Source: Atopsyche davidsoni (lineage: Eukaryota; Arthropoda; Insecta; Trichoptera; Hydrobiosidae). Taken from it: DNA of 64,000 nt. Both the position numbers and the translations under genes were made by a program. Position 1 is the first letter of the stretch. Each line of letters begins with the position of its first letter. Below the pieces are notes generated by a model that ran no database searches, was not told the origin of the DNA, and saw nothing but the letters and a program-made list of their open reading frames with translations. The DNA is taken from NCBI GenBank assembly GCA_022113835.1, contig JAILWY010000021.1, positions 2,852,001-2,916,000 on the forward strand, in the 5' to 3' direction. Below are positions 24,201 through 36,353 of this stretch, piece by piece.

Positions 24201-27180
24201 CAAGTAGTATTGACCAGTGGCGTACAGACCATACAAGCAAAAAAACACTAAAATCACTAAAAATTATGATTTTTACTGCCCAAACTCAAGACATTCTGCA
24301 TTTGTAATTTAAATTTTTTTTTTTGCTTGTATGCACTGTTGCACTGTTAAACGAACAAATATTAATTATCCGCAATAAAATAAAAGTATTTCTAAATAAA
24401 CAGTGCATTTGAGAGCATGAAATTATTGAGTATCAACATAAGAAAATGTCTTTGAATGATGTATACACTTATGTTATGCGTCATTTTTTATAGCATACAA
24501 ACACAAACTAAACGTCGTTAACCTTACAAATCAATAATTTATGAAATAAATAAATACTAAGCATGAAATTGTATAAATGGAGTAAATCAAAACATTGAAT
24601 AAAATAATACTTAAGCATTGAAAAAAAAATTGTTTTAAAGTATTAAATTTAGTGGTACAAGTACAAGCTCTGAAATTACTATTCTCTAAAATGTAAGCAT
24701 CCAAATGCCGGAATGGTGATATCTATTGCGAGTTCTAGTTCTGTTAAATAAACTATTTAGTAATAGAGGAAACTGTTTCTAAACTGCAAACTCAGCCTTC
24801 CCGACTTGTGTTTTACTATCGGTAACGTCAACATTTACAAACGGTGCCGTTAAGGTTTACTGACGCTCCGGCAGTCCAATTTGAAACGTCAGAGCTGAGG
24901 CGAACTTTTATTCAGTCAAAGCATTTACGTGATTGGATCAGAGATTCGCGCTACACGCTAGGCAAGTAAATAATTAGCCAAACTCTTAGAAAGAAAATCT
25001 TGCTCTTAGTTTTGAAACTCAATCTTTATGTTGTTTCATAAATACATAAACTAAAAATTGTTTCAGAGTTTTGTGATGTTTGTTAATTATTTAATAAATC
25101 GTGCAGTAGTTATGACGTTAATACAGATAAGGTGTCTGAGGAGTTGCTATTTTTTTTCATTTTTTTTTACCAAGTGTATAATGGTGCTAAGTTGCTATCT
25201 GCATTATGTGTGTTATACAAACCAGTGAAGTGACTTTATTATAAAGCTACGCAAACTAGAGAATAACAATGAAAGAACGTAGAATTTGCATTTAACTACG
25301 CTATCATGATAGCACAGTGTTAGCACGTTATTTTACAAGAATTATTACAATTTTATTTGATTTTGGGTACAAAGAGATATTAAGCAAACTGCATACGCTG
25401 CAATAAAGTAAAAAAAATACTATAATTAGTTAATAAAGTTCTTATATTTATGTTATTTTGTTACAACTTTGCCCAAGTGAACAACTCAAAAAAATCTTAT
25501 TAACTGAAAAGAGAAAAAAACCCGTTCGCCATCTCAATCATCAACATTTCAAAAGTTCTCAGCATGTCGACAGCATATTAATTGTTTCGAAAATGGTAGG
25601 ATTCAGGCAGTATCTATTGGCCGCATTCAGTTTGTGAACTATCCGGACTCATTGTAGGAGAATGCGCCGCCTGCGGGTCCCCCTCCCCGGCCGGAGCAAT
25701 GTGTGCGGGGGTTGTCGGGTTTGAATCGGGAATTCTTCGGTTAGGGGTAGATTTTATGACGCGCTATTAAATTCGATAGTTAGACCTTGATACTCAGTAA
25801 CATTCTTCATTAGATGAAAAATCGTGTATATATATATATATATATATACGTGGTGGTGTATTTCACGGTGTCTTCCATCAATTAAAAAATTCTTACAGGA
25901 TTGTGGAGTGTGAATTATTAGAACAACAAAATTAATTGAAGATATCAAATTTTGCACTCTCGTAGATAATTTTTTTCTCCTCAATTTTTGATATTTTCAA
26001 TGTCAAACAATTCTGTTTGACCCAATAACTATTTATGTATTTATTTAAATACTAAATAATTAACAGTTTTATCTTTATGGATTTGATAGTGACATAACGT
26101 ATAAAAAAATTAATTTTGATGATTTTTAGAAATATCTAACACTCGCTAAACAAAATTATTTCTTTCAAAAATATAAATCAAAGCTTCATTTATTCTAAAA
26201 TAACAAATTAAATTGTCAAAGCAATAAAAATCATAACTCTCCCAAAAGCCTTAGTAAAAATTCTCAGTAAAATGAAAAAAATCATAGGCTTTGTTTATTG
26301 AATTTCTTCAGGTATAAACAAAACAAACCTCTTTACAATAAAGGGTGGGGTCTTGCTTTGATGTAGGACCTTTATTCCTTTTTTATATTAAATGTAAACT
26401 CTAGGACTGAATTCTGAAGAGTTTTTTTACACTTAGATATAAGAAAAAGAGGATTTTATCTAACCCTGCACGGAAAGGGTTGGTAGATACAGTTTAGTGA
26501 AATAATCTACCCACAAATCATGAAATTCTAAAATAATACATTTATATAACGAAACATCCCTTCAAGCACTCCTGGCTTACTCCAAAAATAATATAAATCA
26601 TGCAAAGTTATAAAGCATTTTCCAAAACATAAACATGGAATCTCGGAGTTTAATAATCTCGCGTTTATCTAAGCAATAAATTAAGAATATAATGTTCAAC
26701 TGTAGTTATTTTTTATTATAAAAGTTTTTTTTAAACGAAACGCTGAATACGTTAGACGCTAGACGATAAATTTAACGTTTCTATTTTACGCTTGTGTTTA
26801 ATGGAAGTGTCAATATTACAAGTTCTTGTACCTAATTAAATTTATTTATATCTCGGATAACATATAAGAAACTCGTCCAGTTATGGGTATTTCATAGTGA
26901 CTGTAAGGTTTATCCATCTATTGTTTAGTAATTATTTTGACTTTGACTTTAATTCCAGGTGCGAGTTCATGCCATACTAAAATATATATATATATATATA
27001 TAGTTGATTAACAAAAGGATATAATTTAGAAATGTATTAAATAATTTCTCTCCTATTGTGATGTACGGATGTCCTTCGTCGTTTTTCATATGAATACTTT
27101 ACAGTAAACCTGAATATGTTAAAAAATATAGGCTTTTAATAGGGCTGTTTGGTTTTGTTAATGATTCAAATTTTTTGAAT
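24201..27180. other. Upstream region or 5' intron of the minus-strand gene
   Basis: Apart from the promoter-like block at 24820-24965, the main feature is a short, very GC-rich island at about 25655-25745 (CCCCGGCCGG near 25686). It could be another promoter or untranslated exon. TA microsatellites lie at 25827-25848 and 26982-27002. No coding exon seen. Confidence 0.35.
24820..24965 (-). promoter_or_regulatory. Candidate upstream promoter or 5' untranslated exon region
   Basis: A GC-richer block lies about 0.7-0.8 kb upstream of the first coding exon. In minus-strand order it holds a CCAAT box (24935-24931), a GAATAAAAG TATA-like element near 24911-24903, and CGTCA/TGACG pentamers near 24888, 24860 and 24827. 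The order CCAAT, TATA-like, CRE-like matches a promoter firing toward the coding exons. No unambiguous 5' donor was found between here and 24141, so the untranslated exon is not delimited. Confidence 0.25.
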
Positions 27181-27239
27181 CTTTATTCTTGCAAACTGGG
27201 TACGGAATCTACAACAAAATATTCTGTTCACATATCATA

Positions 27240-27500
27240 TGGCAGGAGAGAGGCACATTTCCCGAACTGCGACTTCCAGACATAACGAGACGATATGGGG
27301 GTATAATTTATTTGCCGCCTGTTTCTGTGTGCGGCTGTAACTTTTGTTATTCCGAGTGGGACGGACTGTCTGATGCTCTGTGCAACGTGACTGCAGCCCA
27401 CCTGCGGACTTACTGGCCAGCCAGGGGTCACCGGGGTCGTCAGGTGTTGCAGGGGTGCACTTACCGAATTGATGCAGGTAAGTCTGTGCAATTCAATATA
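27240..27500. other. GC-rich island with back-to-back consensus splice donors
   Basis: The plus strand has GATGCAG|GTAAGT (GT at 27478). The minus strand has ATTCG|GTAAGT (GT at 27464-27463). The two lie 14 bases apart in a 7-bp inverted repeat, ACTTACC/GGTAAGT. The plus frame is open from 27189, but no acceptor, domain or homologue could be assigned. It could be an exon of an untranslated RNA, a cryptic exon or a conserved noncoding element. Confidence 0.25.
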
Positions 27501-27563
27501 GTCTCCACGCACGTGGTAAATACATTACTTAAAAAAATCATGAAACTAGTTTTCATTTTACAA

Positions 27564-27838
27564 ATGGAGCAGCCTTTTTATATACCAGCCCAGCCCAGGG
27601 CTTCCGCGTGATGTAAACTTATGGGGGACAAATTGAAAGCCAGGTTCAGTAAGTTAAATAAAAAGCACACAAATCACACAAAGTAGTGATAGGATCGATA
27701 TTTCAGTTGCTCTGGGAAAATTGATTTCTATGTATGATATAAACTATTTAGTCCATACTGCACTGGGAAAGTTGAGGAAAGAGCAGTTTTCTACAAGGTA
27801 ATATATTTTAACAATTTTTACCTAATTATCTAGTATTA
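27564..27838 (+). repeat. Dispersed repeat, copy 1
   Basis: The sequence from ATGGAGCAGCC to CTAGTATT is nearly identical to 29053-29341. Copy 1 has an extra CAGCC near 27590 and lacks 22 bases present in copy 2 between two AAAC motifs, consistent with slippage between them. It contains TTTTTATATACCAGCC near its left end. No coding frame is shared. The two copies lie in the same orientation 1.5 kb apart, as in a segmental duplication, two insertions of one short element, or terminal repeats of a small element. Confidence 0.75.
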
Positions 27839-29052
27839 AGAAAAACTTACTGTATTAATATATCATTTTACAAATGCGAAAATCATGATATAATACGTGT
27901 ATTTAAAGTAAACAAAAATGTGCATGATTTTAATCAGATAAAATACCATGGGCTGTAATATCATGTTTTTTTTTTATCTTTTCCGAGTTTTGAGTTCCGT
28001 GTGCGGTTGATAAATAGTACATAATTTGAGCATAAATTTTAAACAATCAGCATAACGACATAAACTAGAGATTATCCCGTGATATTACCATTCGCATTAT
28101 CTGATAAATTACACGTTCAGATTGAATCGTTCTCGTTAGAGCAATTATACATACAATGTACACAAGCGAAGTTCTACGCCCGCGTTGAGCAAAACACACG
28201 GAGACAATCTGTTCTGCTCTAATCAGACAATTACTCAGGATCATAATTAGAAGCGACATCCCTTGAGATGGCCGGAGAGATATTAGCGCCGGGATGTTAC
28301 GCCCAGGTAAGCGCCTTGCAGGCTGTACCTGGCCGCCGTGCTATCTACAGACCTTCATACATAATATTATAATAATTATTCCATTAAGGCGTACAAAAGG
28401 TATAACTTATCAACAGTTTAAATTGTTTAAATCAGTTTGATACTTGATTCCTGAAAGATATGCGAGAGGCTATTAAAATACCCTTTGTACGAGAAACCTT
28501 TTCAAGTTGTCGTTTTTTACAAAATATCATCTGGTAGTTTTTTTTTCAATTCAATTTGTATATTGATGTTTTCTATTACAATACACAACGCAAAAAGAAT
28601 GTAATTTACAGTAAAAAAACAAACTTTTAACTACGCATATGGATACAATGAAGATGATCTATTCTTAAAAGTTTTTGTGTTATAACTTTTGTCAGTATTG
28701 TGATGTTAACGCTTGCATGCATTAATATTTCGTTATTTCTGTACCTATTTATATTATCACAAGGAAAATTGTACTTCTGAAAAAGTTATGAATGAAATAT
28801 TATAAAAATATGTTTAAGGTTAAGCTTTAAAATAATACAAGGACAAGAAATATATTGTAACATGCCGCTCTAAGAGAAAACGCAAAATTTTATTTTATTT
28901 ACAATAAAAGTAACCGAAACAAAGGTTTATCATACTAACTTATCCTCTGGGTCATAATTCTTAACATCAAATGCTTCCAAATGTAAACAAGCGTCCTTTA
29001 GGCGAGTCCACGCCGCTAGCGCGCCTCGGTTTCACGCAAACCGCCCCCGTAT
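27839..29052. other. Sequence between the two repeat copies
   Basis: Mostly AT-rich and unique. A GC-richer block at about 28255-28345 includes ATG at 28268 followed by 13 codons and a strong donor, CCCAG|GTAAGC (GT at 28307). Another GC-rich block at 28990-29050 (GTCCACGCCGCTAGCGCGCC) directly abuts the second repeat copy. No retrotransposon protein frame is present. Confidence 0.4.
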
Positions 29053-29341
29053 ATGGAGCAGCCTTTTTATATACCAGCCCAGGGCTTCCGCGTGATGTAA
29101 ACTTATGGGGTACAAATTGAAAGGCAGGTTCAGTAAGTTAAATAAAAAGCACACAAATCACACAAAGTAGTGATAGGATCAATATTTCAGTTGCTCTGGG
29201 AATTTGATTTCTATGTTTGATATAAACGTTTGGTTGTTTTATTTTAAACTATTTAGTCCATACTGCACTGAGAAATTTGGGAAAAGAGCAGTTTTGTACA
29301 AGGTAATATATTTTAATAATTTTTATTTAGTTATCTAGTAT
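29053..29341 (+). repeat. Dispersed repeat, copy 2
   Basis: Counterpart of 27564-27838 in the same orientation, differing by scattered substitutions. It has a 22-base segment (GTTTGG...TTAAAC, about 29230-29251) absent from copy 1. Similarity ends abruptly on both sides, at ATGGAGC on the left and CTAGTATT on the right, which defines the unit as about 275-290 bases. Confidence 0.75.
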
Positions 29342-29498
29342 TTAGCAAAGGTTTAGCAAAAAAACATAATCTTTTTAATTCACTTCAAAAATAAAGCCCT
29401 TTATTAATTTTAAACGTTATTTCTTTGATAGTAAATTGAACTTAGATATAAAGATTAAAACTTATGCATGTAGATTAATGTATGGATAGTTTTTTCTT

Positions 29499-29730
29499 TA
29501 TCAACAGCAATAATTAATATATTCGAGTTTCAGATATCACAAGTGGCAACCTTTTTAATCAACAGCAATTATTAATGTGATATTTTTAAAAGCATTAAAA
29601 TTTGGAGACATATCCTCCCTTCGGATATGACAAGTGGCAACCCTGAAAGAGGGTAGTTACTCAACGAGCGAACAGTTAAAACTCACCCATTGTACTCGTG
29701 AGTTGTGAGGCGGTCCCGCAGGACCGGATA
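29499..29730. repeat. Tandem duplication followed by three hairpins
   Basis: ATCAACAGCAAT(A/T)ATTAAT and GATAT(C/G)ACAAGTGGCAACC each occur twice in that order (units about 29499-29551 and 29558-29642). The second unit has a longer middle. Three inverted repeats follow: CATATCC/GGATATG (29609-29629), ACCCT/AGGGT (29640-29654) and CGGTCC/GGACCG (29711-29726). The GC-rich tail contrasts with its surroundings. It may be the end of a mobile element or a structured regulatory block. Confidence 0.5.
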
Positions 29731-32340
29731 AGCATTTTTTGTGGAAAATCAAGTATGTGTTATTTCGAGGAAAAAATATTTTTATGATAAATAAAAAAAA
29801 CCAAACTGTGACTACTCTGAAAAGTTAGTTCTTTAAATATGTTTTTAAAACGTATTTCTGAATTTTGTGATAATTTTTTCTTTTAAAATCATGGTAATTT
29901 AATTATTGGTGTCTATATATAATTTTTAAGGATATTGAATGCAAAGTATTTACTCAATTCAAACATGTAAGGATTATATTTTTAATATTGAAAATAAGAT
30001 GTTATTTTTATTTTTTTAAATTGTTTAATGACAACACGTCCATGTTCAAACTCACAACTATAAGAGTGCAAAGGGTGGTATTTATAAATGATCTTAGGCT
30101 AGCAAATAATATATTAGTAACGCGGAAAGTACTATTTGTAAGCGGTTATGTTGTATTCTATTCCTAGCCCATTTGGTGCAATGCATACGGACTTTACATT
30201 CTTAACCGAGGTATGTGAGCTGCGGCATTGTTTACTGTACAATCATAAACTTTAACTTTGTTGGCTTCAAAAGCTCTTGTGGTGGAAATACTCCGACGTG
30301 AACGAATATTTACCTTATGCCATGTTGAGGGAAAGTCCAGTTGGTCTTAACCGCTCGTATCGTTTGTTTACTTTTTGAATATTTACTCTTTTACTGATGT
30401 TACCTATAAAGGCGTGGTGGCCTATATGAACCGAGGCTATGAACACGTAAGTTTTTAAATTGCTACTATTATAGTTTCAAAACCTAAAAAACCAGTAACT
30501 CATATGGGTAAACTACGATTTTTCCCTATACAGGAATGTTCGCCTGATTTAGACGGTAATTACCGTAGCAAACAAACAACTCACGAAACTGTCTGTAGTA
30601 ATATTAAAGGTTTACAATTTTAAATAACTTTTTTTAAGTAATGTTATCAAATTTAAAACTTCATGTACGTTTTATTAGCGATGGTTTAATTTTAAGAATT
30701 TTTATAAATAGATTTTTTAATACGGTTTTCATATTTGCTTTAGTGGAACATATGGATGAAAGTGAAATTTTGTAGCTCCTATATTGCTTAATAAATTATA
30801 TTTTGAGTTGTTTTCTGTTCTGGAAACAACTTTAGAGATCTTGTTCCTGAAAATGGTCCGAGAACGTATACGGAAACAAAGAGTGACACCCAAGAAACCA
30901 AATTATCTTACAAAGGCTCTTAAAGCCTACGAACATATTTTATATTTTTAATACTATGACAGCAGACTACAGCACTCACAGCTCTAATGGTATTAAATAT
31001 TTTTAATTAAATATTTAAACTGTAATATATTTATTTTTATTATTGATAAGAAGATAGGATTTTACAACTGGATTATTTTCTTTGAAGTCACCGAACAATG
31101 AGCGCTGAGCTAACTGTAAACTCTGCAGTCACTATCTACTCCTTGCCCTGAGTCTGGGGTAGTTTTTAGGTCAACTTAATGAACCGATCACGCCTGTAAG
31201 AAGCTTAAAGTCTGAACAAGACACAGACAGATGCCACGGTGAAGCTTTCAGAAGCTTGCTTGCAGAGTTTTCAGCGGAGTTCCGCCTTCAGAAATTAGTC
31301 GGGGTTTATAAGTTGTAATGCAATCTGAATTTATTTTGAAACTATGATAACTTTGCTTTTTAATTATTTTAACTATTCTTAATAATGCACTATTTTGAAA
31401 CAAAAAAAAAATTGTTTTTAAAGTTCAGATTTTTTATAAAAAAATTGAATTTCTACATTTTAGTAAATTTTTAATACGTAATCATAAAAAAAACGATTAT
31501 ATAATATGCCAAAAACAATACTATTGCAATTAATTATAGTAATGAATTCAACTAATATTTAATTAAGTACAAAAATATGCACGTAATTACATTTTTAATA
31601 TCACTATGCAAAATTTAAAAACAAAAACATGTACTCAGCTCTTTCAACTTTGCGTTTATTTAGATTCTTGTCATGCTTCCCTGATAGTAAGCATATGAGT
31701 GCATGAAATATCCGCCATATAATGAGTATAATGAGTGCCATGTAAAGAGGTTGTTAGCTAAACATGAAAGAAAAACAGAAGCAGAGCTTCTGTAGTACTC
31801 TCTCAACTAAATTAACAATGTAGGTGCATTTTAAAAAGAAGAAAGGGAACGGATTATTCTACAAAATAATATATTCATCATAAGGTGCTTTTACAGTGAT
31901 ACAAGATTCATGGAATTTAATTGTGGAATTTTTTATTCTTATAATTGTGGTTGTTTCAATGATTTTAGCTGAAACAAAAAAAAACAATTTAAATTGAATT
32001 CGAAAATAATTTATATTTTATTGTATATCATGAATTTCACGATTCATGATTGAATTTCATGAATTCACAAGTCATTATCAATAACAATTTTTTAACGTGA
32101 ATATGAAATACTTCAATAAAATAAAATGTGATTATAATAAAATGTGTTTTCATATTTTATTATTTTCTAAGTTTTTAGTGTGCGAGTAAAGTTATTCTGC
32201 TTTCCAGGGTAAATTTAAAATTCTAAAACAGACATATTTTACATATATAGCACAAATCCTCGAAATGCAATTTCGGGAGCCGGATTGATTTCCGAGTTGG
32301 ATCGTGCAGGAAGCAGCATCAGAGATCAGCATCACGCCAA
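29731..32340. other. AT-rich noncoding sequence with a forkhead-motif island
   Basis: An island at about 30160-30460 holds four forkhead-type cores (TGTTTAC at 30229 and near 30365, TATTTAC near 30307 and 30380) and ends with a donor-like CAC|GTAAGT (about 30450). A second GC-richer stretch lies at 31080-31315. No exon could be assigned. Confidence 0.35.
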
Positions 32341-32390
32341 GCCAGGGGTTGCCAGGAGTTCCCAGGGGTTCCCAGGGGTTCCCAGGGGGC
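32341..32390 (+). repeat. Minisatellite with a 10-base unit
   Basis: Five consecutive units of (G/C)CCAGGGGTT occur: units 1, 3 and 4 match the consensus, unit 2 has one A for G, and the last ends in GGGC. It sits in a GC-rich island (about 32270-32520). The period equals about one helical turn. The surrounding island has no clear reading frame. Confidence 0.85.
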
Positions 32391-34091
32391 GCACACGAGT
32401 GATATGGGAAGTGTCTTCAAATATCAGCCGCAAAGTCAATGCAAGGCTGTGAGCACACTCGGGTATATTTGTGGCCGGGAGGGTGCGAATGTGAAGGGTT
32501 CCCGTGAAAGTGGCAGTATGTCACATTTTATCGGTAGCTTTGGGAGTGTTTGATATTTGGATACAGACATCTTGAATATGATTACTTATCTCCTAACAAA
32601 TCGGTGACATGTCGTTTGACGGGTATATTCGCGATATGATTCAGAAACATATTTTTTTATACCAAAATATAAAAAAAGAAATTTGCGAGAGGGAAATATT
32701 AAAGCTTAAATAAAATATAAGATTTTTTGTTACTACAAAGGTAGTAAGTAAGCAAACGATTAGATATAATTACAGTTGTCTGTAACTTATCATGCTTATA
32801 GTGTTTTGAATAATAATAAGTGGTAGTCCATGAGGGTGATATTTTAAAGATCCGCAATTGTATTATTAACTTTATAAAATGTTATGTAACGTTTTCGATG
32901 GATTAAATAAAAAACCATCATTATTTCTCCAGTTTCCAATAACCACCTGAAAATCCATTAACGGATATTCTGGTGTATTCAACTATCCTTAACACTCGTT
33001 ACTATTAATAGTTATGAGATCTTGTGACATTGAAATGCACTGCCTACCTTGAGTTTGCCTTGTCGTATTTATATAAATCATAAAAACTATTTTTTTTAAC
33101 CTAAAAACCATTTTTAATATAAAACCTCCAGAAAAAGCTAATTTTGTAAATTGATTATTTGAAAAACTCTACCGACAAAAGTAACATTGTTTATTTTCAA
33201 AACCCAAAGCGCTTTTTCTCATATGTACAGGATTATTATTACATTTAAAATTTTCCAGTTTCAGGAATTTTTTGAATCAACATTTATATTTTTCATTTCA
33301 AGTTTTAACGTACAAATGAAATAAGTATATGTTATTACTTCCTTTTTGTGGATTCTTTTGCTTTAAAATAAGCAATACAAAAAAGTTTTTAATTTTCAAA
33401 GTAGTTTTCTGAATGACATATAATGATACCGGCATGATTATCATTAGTAACATTTAATTATAAATTTAAAAAAAAGCACATTTCCATCCATTTATTTCCG
33501 GATAATAATTAATTTATAAAATATTATATATATATATATAAATCTAATGGTCGGTCACCTGAGTACACATTTATTTTTTAAATAAGACTATCTCATCGTT
33601 TCATGTGATTTTTTTAATATATTGCCAATACATAAATTGTTTTAATTCAAATCCCGTAATATCGAAGGAGTATTGATCTTGGTGGCGTAAAGACTAGTAT
33701 CTGTAGACCTCCTGGGGACGATCAATCATTATCTTTGTCAATTATAGTTCCCCAGAGACAATAGTTTCCAACATAGAGCAAAGCGTACATATATCCAGAT
33801 CTTCAAATTATTACAATAGCATTTCGTCTAATTTACGTCAAACTCTGATAAGTGAAGTTGGAACAGGAATCACTATAAAATTACTTGATATTTTAATAAA
33901 TATACGTCTAACGTTGAATCATGCAAAAAAAGATATATTGCAGTTAGATTTCCTGGTAGTTTTTTTCATACTAGTAAAACTGATAATAATGATAGTAAAA
34001 CTGAATGAGTTTATGGGCAAAATAAAGAGCTTTTATAATCAAATTATATGGTACATAAATTAATTCAGGAGTGTTAAATATACAATCCTAA
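32391..34091. other. AT-rich noncoding sequence
   Basis: No exon seen. A TA microsatellite lies at 33525-33541. A GC-richer patch at 33660-33790 carries a CTGGGGA/TCCCCAG inverted repeat (33712-33718 and 33749-33755). Confidence 0.4.
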
Positions 34092-34268
34092 AAGACCTAC
34101 AGGTGTAACGGTACAGATCTTAGTAATGCAGACAATTACAAGAAATTGCTGGATTCGTACATTACTACTGAAACGGGAGAGACGTGGAAAGGTGCGTTGC
34201 CAGTAAAAGGCGTTATTCCCGAACATTTGGGGTATATTAGGAATGGGGCAATGAAAGAAACTGTGTAA
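34092..34268 (+). other. Unassigned open frame without a start codon (possible exon or gene relic)
   Basis: Seen: 58 sense codons follow a TAA at 34089-34091 and end in TAA at 34266-34268. The translation has mixed, protein-like composition (GTDLSNADNYKKLLDSY near the start, a single Trp, then PEHLGYIRNG near the end), unlike the Lys/Asn/Ile/Phe-dominated frames elsewhere here. The only Met is four residues from the end, so it would have to be a terminal exon or a fragment. A weak acceptor, CCTACAG (34096-34102), precedes it. The opposite strand is also open over most of it. No family is recognised. Either a last exon of an unseen plus-strand gene, a mobile-element fragment, or chance. Confidence 0.2.
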
Positions 34269-36175
34269 ATGCTGAACTACTGGAGTATGCTTTGTTCTTG
34301 TACATTGTATATATATGTCTGATATTACTTTTAATTATTTTTTAAGTACAAGGTTTTACTGCTCATGAAAATTACACTAACACGAAAAAAATATTATAGC
34401 AATTCTAAATATAAGAATTGTTAAATAAATGTTACTGGTTATAAAAACTAACTACACTGAGAATTCAAAGGCTGCAATTAACATGAAAATATTTAGAAAT
34501 ACAGTTTAGTAATTATGTATTTATTATTTTAAATTTTAGCCTAATGTACATAAAATAAAAAAACCCGAATTCTTCAATGCCGGAATTCCGCCCACGTGCG
34601 TAAAACCAATCTGAACCGAAAATGGCGTCTGTCACGTGTTTGTAGGTCGAAGTACCCCCTTTTCACCCCGCGTGCCACCCATTCATCCCTGCCACTCTGA
34701 GCTTTTTTCAGTTTTACAGTTCCAGCCTAGCGGGCAGATCTTTAGAGAAGAGCTGTCGACACGTGACAGGTGCGAAGTGTACCTGCCTGATTTGTCATAA
34801 GATTAATGACCATCAAGAAACGTATTGATTTTTTTTTATGATAGTCACAAATAATTTTCACTGACGGTCCATTTTATTTTAATCACATCACAAGCTGTAT
34901 TCAAAAATTTACATTTTTATTTGATTTTCTATCATTGAATATAAATATTTATAAATGCATCGAAGTTATTATCTTAAAGCGCTGAAGGTAGAATTCAAAC
35001 AATTGATTGTTCGAGTGTCTTCGTAAGTTTTCTGGCTCAAAGAAGAATTTCAATAAATTATATTAAATAACATATATAGCCTACTTAAAACTTTTCAAGT
35101 GACAATAAATAAAAAGAAACACACTTCGATAGCAATAAGTGCTCGCGGAGGGTCGAGGCGGGGTCTGAGGCGGTCATTCATAATGTTGTTGTTTACTTGT
35201 TATGCGGAGTAATTAAGTAGTGATTTATGGCAGACTTGTGCGGGCTTGTAAGAACACGATGCGGCATGCGGAGCAGGAGAATGTATGCGGCGCTTGGCAA
35301 CTGCCTCCGCGTCGTGCGGACGTGTCACTGCTTCGATATGCGCACTGAGTGCGAAAATTTATAAATATAAAAAAAAAAATTAAACCTACTAAAAAATGAA
35401 GCATTACAAAAAAATGTATTCGCAGAAAAATAAACACAGTACCGTAAAGAAACCGCGAAGTGATTTATTGATATTTCTTAAAGTGATTCATTTCATTATG
35501 TACAATCATTTATTTAGTTGCAATCAGTCAGTAACGTCTCTTTATTTTGGTTATTTTTTAAGCTTTTGCCCAAGTCAACAACCCAAAAAAGAACGCTATT
35601 GGCTAATTGCAAATTGGTTGCGACGGGTATAGACGGCTTTACTGTATTTGTTATTATTTCACCATTTACCCTTATGAAATTGGTCATACTATCTATCTAA
35701 TGGCAATATCGTATTTACTGTTGTAAATATAAATTATTGTTAAGCAAGTGTTTTTTCTCCGATCTCTTATCGGAGAAACTTATCAATTAAAAATATATTT
35801 ACCTAAAAAAGTTTTAAAAAATATTGTATCTATTTAAATATCGAGGAAAAGAAAATTTTTTTGGAAGCAAAATTTAATAATTCAATTGTAAAAAAACTGA
35901 TGTTATTCAATATTTAAGTATTTCAAATGTTTTTCTTTTACTTTGCTTTTGATTTCATGTCCTCTGATGTTTCTGTTATTTTCATTATAGTCCATCTAAA
36001 TATACAAAAAAAAAACCGAAAGTACACGGATGAAAATAAAACCTGAAAATATAACTGAGGCATAAACTTACTATCTTTTATAAGAGTTTCCTTTAGTTCA
36101 ATATATATTTTTTTAATATTCTGAATTTTAGAATTGAACGCCGATATTAAAACGTGAACAAAATTTACTATTTAA
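34269..36175. other. AT-rich noncoding sequence with two islands and a hairpin
   Basis: Islands: about 34565-34790 (CACGTG-containing, with GCCACGTG-like and CACGTGACAGG motifs) and 35130-35345. A perfect 10-bp hairpin, TTTCTCCGAT and its complement around CTCTT, lies at 35754-35778. No exon assigned. Confidence 0.4.
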
Positions 36176-36184
36176 ATGTTCAAT

Positions 36185-36353
36185 CACGTGCAAAAATCCG
36201 CATCTGCACTGCGCGAGCTCTAGACGTCACCAGCGCCGGCAGCCATATCGGTCCGGACCGTGTCGGCAGTTTTGGTCTCTCCTTTTTATTTCCACACATC
36301 AGTTCACTTCCAATTTCCGCCGCCTCAATCAGCGCGAGGCTGACGAGAGCTGT
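36185..36353. promoter_or_regulatory. CpG-rich island, candidate promoter
   Basis: Contains a near-CRE, GACGTCAC (36225), a perfect 12-bp palindrome CGGTCCGGACCG (36249-36260), many CpGs, and an arthropod initiator-like ATCAGTT (36299-36305). It is immediately followed by the G-rich tract. No coding exon can be tied to it in this window, so transcription direction and target are unknown. Confidence 0.3.

Noticed and set aside
24125..24232. Longer N-terminus starting at 24232 or 24160
   Set aside because: These codons lie upstream of a good acceptor at 24141 and encode an implausible Cys/Arg-rich leader before the anchor.
35754..35778. Bacterial-style terminator hairpin
   Set aside because: The context is eukaryotic and no T-run follows the hairpin in either direction.
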